Assembly: GCF_001949145.1 (NCBI RefSeq) | Contig: NW_019091360.1 | Location: 3,057,477-3,121,476 of the forward strand | Origin: Acanthaster planci | Lineage: Eukaryota > Echinodermata > Asteroidea > Valvatida > Acanthasteridae | DNA: 64,000 bases | Direction of reading: 5' to 3' | Part shown: positions 59,039-64,000 of the stretch, one piece after another | Layout of the letters: each line of letters begins with the position of its first letter | Numbering within the stretch: position 1 is the stretch's first letter | The notes under the pieces: model-generated | Database searches by the model: none | Told to the model about the DNA's origin: nothing | Seen by the model: only the letters and a program-made list of their open reading frames with translations | Translations under genes and position numbers: made by a program

Positions 59039-60100
59039 CTGAATGAAAAAAAAATTATAACAAAATAGAAAAAACGTTCAATATCATAAATGTTATTGTT
59101 ATAACTGACGAATTTACTTGCTATCTTCATTTTAAGTAACAGGTTAAATGATGGAAATTTCATAATTTTAAACATCCGTTTCACAAGCAGATTTATTTTG
59201 AAAAGAAAAGCCTAAAATTGCCCGGACTGGACGCACACGTCTTTTTACTGACAGAACAAATAATGATTTTTTTTTTTAATGCGAAGTGCTGATCCTTACT
59301 ATATGGGAGTCAACTGCTTTTGGTGTAAATTATTTAATTACAAGCAACAGTTTTAGAAGACACCAAACAGAGACAGAACCGAAATACATGTAGTTTTATC
59401 TCCCTATCTTTGAATATGCCCTCGTGAATGATCTGATATCGCTGAAATATAAAACCCAAAATTCAGTACGATTGCCTACCTGGTACAAACCCAGCCAATA
59501 GTCTCACCACAGCGGAAGCAACACTCGCCCAAGCCAAGCTGTTTGCAAGCCGTTGGATCCCAGCTACTCTACGCATGACGACGAGGAATAAGGAATCAGA
59601 AATACCCATGCTCGTGCCCAACACAAACTGTCCAGCGGCCATGGCAGGAACCGTGACCATGCATCAAGTACGAGCACAGTGGCAGACACAAACATCGACA
59701 GGCCCACCCCAACTCTCCTGGAAACCACCTTACGGTCAATCAGGGGACCATTAAAAATCTTTCCCACTAGGCTCCGTATGCCGTTGATGGTACCCAATAG
59801 GGAGACCTCGAACTTACCGAAGCTCATGTCGATGGCGCGCGGCACAAAGTAAATTGTCCAAGCACTGTATGTGAATCGTACGCTGCAACAGATAATAACA
59901 ACAAGGAAGGAGAACTCCTTAAAGAGAGACACATCAGATGCTTTCACAAACTTTTTCATTACCGAGTTGACTGTGGCAGCAGAACGTATAAGCGGCGATC
60001 TGACTGGCGATCTTCGTCGCTCGTCCCTGGTCTCGTCTCGCTGTTTTTTGGCCAAATGCATGCTTTCTCGCCTCCCATCATAATATGGCAATTGCCACCT
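58776..60100 (-). CDS. Monocarboxylate-transporter-like (SLC16/MFS) protein, C-terminal half, frame broken
   Basis: The readable part covers the central loop and about helices 7-12 of a major facilitator of the monocarboxylate transporter type. One exon (about 60100-59480) reads VRFTYSAWTIYFVPRAIDMS, then SLLGTINGIRSLVGKIFNG and LIDRKVVSRRVG. Near 59662 the frame shifts by one base: SATVLVLDA continues in another frame as MVTVPAMAAGQFVLGTSMGI. The exon ends AGFVPG at a GTAGGC donor. The last exon (59038-58776) starts GYIYDQTNNYDNVF, the usual SLC16 P-P-x-x-G-x-x-Y-D motif region, and ends in a stop. The N-terminal six helices are not in the window, or lie beyond the transposons upstream. This may be a decaying gene, a sequencing error in a real gene, or both. 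The substrate is unknown. Confidence 0.65.
59039..59479. other. SLC16-like intron
   Basis: AT-rich, with nothing recognised. Confidence 0.5.
59480..60100 (-). pseudogene. SLC16-like penultimate exon with frameshift
   Basis: The left border (AGFVPG, GTAGGC donor) is clear. The right border is uncertain; a TTTTTCTCAAG acceptor at about 60100 is possible. The single frame change near 59662 would remove the last helices if real. Confidence 0.55.
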
Positions 60101-60189
60101 TGAGAAAAATGGGCTACGTTAAGCCCCATTTATCGGGGGGCAGGGAGTAGACAGTAGCTTGTCCATCTTGGGTGCAAGAGGTCTGAGGT

Positions 60190-61110
60190 CTCTTTTAAGA
60201 ACGATGATTTCATCGTCATTAAGAGGGTGGACAAGGCTGGCGCTACGGTGGTCTGGCGTCAAGATTTGTATGTCGCTGAAGTGGAACGTCAACTGTCTGA
60301 CGTTACGCTAAGGTTGACCACGACCTTACACAAGAGTATCAAGAAATTGTTGCTAGCCCTGTCTGAGGTTTCATTGACTCTGGTGACCTCCCTCCTAACG
60401 CAACCAGATCTAAACTAGTCGTTCCCAATCCACGCACGGCAGTCTTCTATTTGCTACCCAAAATTCACAAATCCGGAAATCCAGGGCGTCCCATTGTGTC
60501 TGCTTGAGGTTGACCCACTGAATTGATATCCAACTTTCTTGACACCATTCTAACACCCATTATCAAAACGCTCCCTAGCTATGTCCAGGATACTAATCAC
60601 GCTCTAAGCTTGTTTGACGAATTCACCATGGATCTGAAAACACTTTACACATCCATTCCCCACACGGGTGGTTTGGCTGCGCTCAAACACTATTTAGATC
60701 TTCGCCAGACTCAGGATCCTCCCACCACTCTGCTCCATCTGGCTGAATTGGTGCTCACGTTGAACAACTTCGCGTTCAACGGTGAGCACTACATTCAGAC
60801 CAATTGTGTGGCTATGGGCACACGGATGGGACCAAGTTATACCTGTCTGTTTCTTGGCCACATCGAGGAGCAGATGCTGACCCAGTATCCGGCCGTGCAG
60901 CCCTACATCGATTGTATTGTTGGAGCTTTCACTAGTACGTGTGATGACATTGTGAATTTTGTAGCGTTTGCGGATGCTCTTCACTCAGCACTGCGCTACA
61001 CGTGTGATGTGTCACATCACTGTGTTAACTTCCTCGACGAGCGCGTCCAGACCTGCGAGCAGAAACTTGGTACAGCCGTACCTTACAAACCCACAGATTC
61101 TTACAGCTAA
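60190..61110 (+). mobile_element. Decayed Penelope-like retroelement, reverse transcriptase region
   Basis: The plus strand carries the reverse transcriptase of a Penelope-like element in pieces. IVIKRVDKAGATVVWRQDLY and RTAVFYLLPKIHKSGNPGRP lie in broken frames. A 195-codon open frame (60523-61110) follows with LYTSIPHTGGLAALKHYL, NNFAFNGEHYIQ, AMGTRMGPSYTCLFLG and YKPTDS. These match the family's conserved order. The catalytic YIDD motif reads YIDC here, and stops and shifts occur before 60523, so the element is dead. No GIY-YIG endonuclease is seen. Confidence 0.8.
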
Positions 61111-61189
61111 ATTTAGTACCAGTCGTCTCACCGCCTTAAATGTAAGACCTCCATCCCTTAAAACAAGTAAGCCTTCTTTGCCAAGACAT

Positions 61190-62090
61190 ATAGAGGGTGG
61201 CTTCCAAGCTGGGGGAAAAGGCTGGGGCCGTCTTCTGGGATCTCACTATTGCGTACCAGGCTGCATGGACTGCACGTGAAGCTCCTGGAGACCATCCCAG
61301 ATAAGCACGGTATGGTGAATTCATTATGGAGATTCTCCGACACAGTGACCAACGAAGCAGGGTGAGGCAAGTCAAGAGCGGCGTTCCAGGGGCTCTGTGC
61401 AGGCTCAAATCGTTGTTAAATCTACATCTATTGGCGGCCAGCAACCCAGTCGAGGAAGTATGGTTATGCAGACGACGTGGCGAGGCTACTCATCGAACCA
61501 CCCTGCAGTGAGAAGCAGTAGAGAACTGAGGGCCTCACCGAAGACATGGAGATCCTGTTAACGCGGCGCCTTGAGCTCAGTCTGGGTAAGACGATGTCAT
61601 CGATGTTTCACCTGTACAAAAAGGAGCATCGCATGAGATAGCCTTGGTCAAAGCAGAGAGCGAGGACAAGGCGTTCGTCATTCGTCTCAGCGCAGCGCGC
61701 ACCTGCCGCTCAAATCAAGGCGAAGAGCAACCTCACGCAGTCAAGAAATATGCAAATCAGCTGAACCAGGACAAGGTTCAGCTGATTTCGCCTTGATTTC
61801 GAGCGGCAGGTTGCGCGCTGCCGCCCTCTAGCTACGATGCGACGAATGACGAACGCCTTGACCAAATTAAGGCTATACCGACGTCGTGGTAGACCAAGCC
61901 TTCCGCGCCTGCAGTACAGTCCCAATTCGTTCCAACATACCTCAGTGTGAAGCTGGATAGAACGCTGACTTTCAAACAACACTTGGAAGACTTCAACGCC
62001 AAGACGACCGCCCCAGTCGCGTTGATACGCCATCTTGCGTTTCACTAGAAGAGGGATCCAAGATATGTCAAGGCGGTTTTCAAGTTCCCC
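61190..62090 (+). mobile_element. Decayed non-LTR retrotransposon reverse transcriptase fragment
   Basis: Broken frames on the plus strand give AVFWDLT, HVKLLETIPDKHGMV, IMEILRHSDQRSRVRQVKSG, YGYADDVARLLIEPP (the catalytic YADD) and VKLDRTLTFKQHLE..VALIRHLA. This order is that of a Jockey/CR1-type reverse transcriptase. The exact clade cannot be told. Several frameshifts and stops show that it is inactive. Confidence 0.7.
61640..61874. repeat. Inverted duplication inside the non-LTR fragment
   Basis: From a centre near 61771 the sequence mirrors itself. The inner arms aaatcagctgaacc and ggttcagctgattt are perfect. Further out, cacctgccgctcaaatcaag matches the complement of cttgatttcgagcggcaggt, and aaggcgttcgtcattcgtc that of gacgaatgacgaacgcctt. 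The left arm has extra bases. Confidence 0.85.
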
Positions 62091-62099
62091 AAAACGACT

Positions 62100-64000
62100 G
62101 TCAATTTTTGTCATTATTTAGACAAAAGAATCCCACAAATAAAAGTGGTAGGTCTATTACTGTTTCCAGAATACTGGCGCTCAAAAAACAACAACAACAA
62201 ACAGAAAGAGGTCATGTCTCCACCCCCCCCCGTGAGCTGCATAGGCCTCCAAATAATGGAATGAAGATTCAAGGAGAGGTGTGGGCCTACTTAAAGAACA
62301 CTTGCAGTCAAATTAAAGCCGGTAGTTACTTTTTAATTAATGCATAGATAGGGGTTCATCTTATTCTAACACTGATGAAATGTGACATGTGTATGAAGAA
62401 AGCTATACACTTTTTGACAATGTTCATCGCTAGCCTGCCAAAATGAATTCAGTATTAACTTTAGCTCCCCTCCCCCACAACACGGCGCAAACGCTGTTAG
62501 GGTTCTCCTCTTGGCTGACAATAGAGGGCGTAAATAAAAAATGAAATTGTTTACTGGTACCATGGCTGCTGCGCTTCTGCGCGCGCTGCACGTCGCGTCG
62601 GTACGGTAAATAAGTCCTGTCACTTGTCACGCCGGCGTCATGGAAAGTGACCTTGGTAATTATGTCATGTATTTATGATGATTTGACGTTTCTGGATTAT
62701 GACCAGGCATCTATCCAGTTGCTGAAGCTCAGAACCATAAGTTACATGGTTAACTAAGTATGTTTTTCATGCTGGTTATTTGTAGTGCTCACCACTGGCT
62801 CGGCGGCAATGCACTAGAATTCTAGTCCCCGACTCCCGGGCCTACTATACTTTGAGAACTCAAACTCACTACTCCGTCGTTAGTATGTGTGTGACTCTGA
62901 ACCAGTGCAGTTTATATGGTGCCGTAACGGTATGGCGTTTTGCAATCGATCTTGTTAGGTGGTGGAGCAAGGCTAGCCTACATGTATTTAATCAAATTTT
63001 CCCGTGACTGAGAGCACACTTGAGTAGCTGTACTGAGTGCAGCGTAAGTAATAGTAGGTCCTAATATTACTCTTTTTATTATTTTGGACGGGATCACATC
63101 CAAAATCATAAAAAGAGGAATACTAACCCTCCACTCAGTGGAGCAACTTGTAAGCAGTGTACACATGTAGGCCTACATGTACACATACATGTAGGTACAT
63201 GTATGTGTAATGAAATTGTGAAGTTTTAACAATATTAACCAAATATGTCACATTTGAAAGAGCGTGAAAAATACTTCAGAATGATGTACAATGTATTATT
63301 TGTTGGTACTGGGCGAGTATTAATGGAGATATGATTTTTTTTTAGATTTTAAACCAATTTTTTTTCTCCTCCAAAAATAAAGAAACTACTGAGACCCCAA
63401 AATGCTTCAATTCTGTTAAGCAGCAATTTGGCAATTTTACCAGTTTCTCTGATGCTTTGTAATAGGTAGTATAGATATTTCATACTCCATCGTTGAAGCA
63501 TCATGCTGCAACTGTACCACCAATGCATTAACAACAAATTAACCGTTTGATTAATCTTTGTTAATAGGGTGTAATTACATGTAATATGAATTTCCTACTG
63601 GGATATCACTTTTTTTGGTACTTACATGTAGGCATCACTGTTTTTGTCAGATTTGTATCGTGTTGCAACTGTACAGACAATGCAAATTTAAAGAAATTAA
63701 CCAACGTGACAAACTAAAATGAAGCCAGTAAAATCCATGGTCATCCGCTTTGCAATTGGGTATTTCTTCGTAACAAATATTGAATGAAGACTGGGCATAG
63801 TTACACATCCAAATGTATTTTGGTTCTGATCATTAGCTACATGTCTTTTAAAAGCATATCGCACAAATCGTGCTCACCTCATGGCTGGCATGTTTTGTTG
63901 GCCAAGCGCTACCATTACTTTTACGGATTGCAGAAAAAAATATGCGACGCAGTGACTGAACAAATTTCCACAGAAATTGCCACAAATGTAGATTAATATA
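62100..64000. other. Right edge, no gene recognised
   Basis: The stretch is AT-rich with a palindromic acatgtaggcctacatgtac cluster at 63164-63208. No exon of the SLC16-like N terminus could be found on the minus strand. Confidence 0.45.

Noticed and set aside
59039-59479. Extra coding exon between the two SLC16-like exons
   Set aside because: The flanking exons join directly in phase across the conserved VPG-YIYD region, leaving no missing residues.

Overview
The window is nuclear DNA from an animal. It holds multi-exon genes with GT-AG introns, long AT-rich introns, tRNA-derived SINE remnants, foldback repeats, and Penelope-like and non-LTR retroelement debris. No sequence names the species. 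The gene families, the many ACATGTAC palindromes and the repeat types fit a marine invertebrate deuterostome, perhaps an echinoderm; this is inference and weakly held.

Layout. (1) About 1-23.0 kb, minus strand: a phenylalanine hydroxylase gene with 12 coding exons from the start codon at 23014 to 1054. Only the expected last exon (about 15 residues) is missing, presumably off the left edge. (2) 25.7-29.3 kb, plus strand: a two-exon FAM167 (DISEC) family gene. (3) 31.2-34.1 kb, minus strand: a complete class C GPCR of the metabotropic glutamate receptor type, in only two coding exons. Its glutamate side-chain-binding positions look replaced. (4) 34.1-47.7 kb: a gene-poor stretch with microsatellites, inverted-repeat elements and a hammerhead-like motif. 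(5) 47.7-57.1 kb, plus strand: an intact eight-exon amino acid transporter of the AAAP superfamily (459 residues). (6) 58.8-60.1 kb, minus strand: the C-terminal half of a monocarboxylate-transporter-like (SLC16) protein with a frame break. Its upstream side abuts a decayed Penelope-like element and a non-LTR reverse transcriptase fragment that contains an inverted duplication. (7) 62.1-64 kb: no gene recognised.

The genes do not form an operon and share no obvious pathway. Four of the five handle or may sense small metabolites: aromatic amino acid breakdown, amino-acid-type receptor, amino acid transporter and monocarboxylate-type transporter. I treat that as coincidence. The most interesting items are the receptor with an altered ligand pocket, the FAM167 homologue, a foldback MITE family with four to five copies, a nested hairpin element with a tRNA-like loop, and a recurring AGAGGGCGC word that matches the 3' half of the CTCF consensus. 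Exon boundaries were read by hand from splice sites, reading frame and remembered family conservation; no alignment or database search was run.
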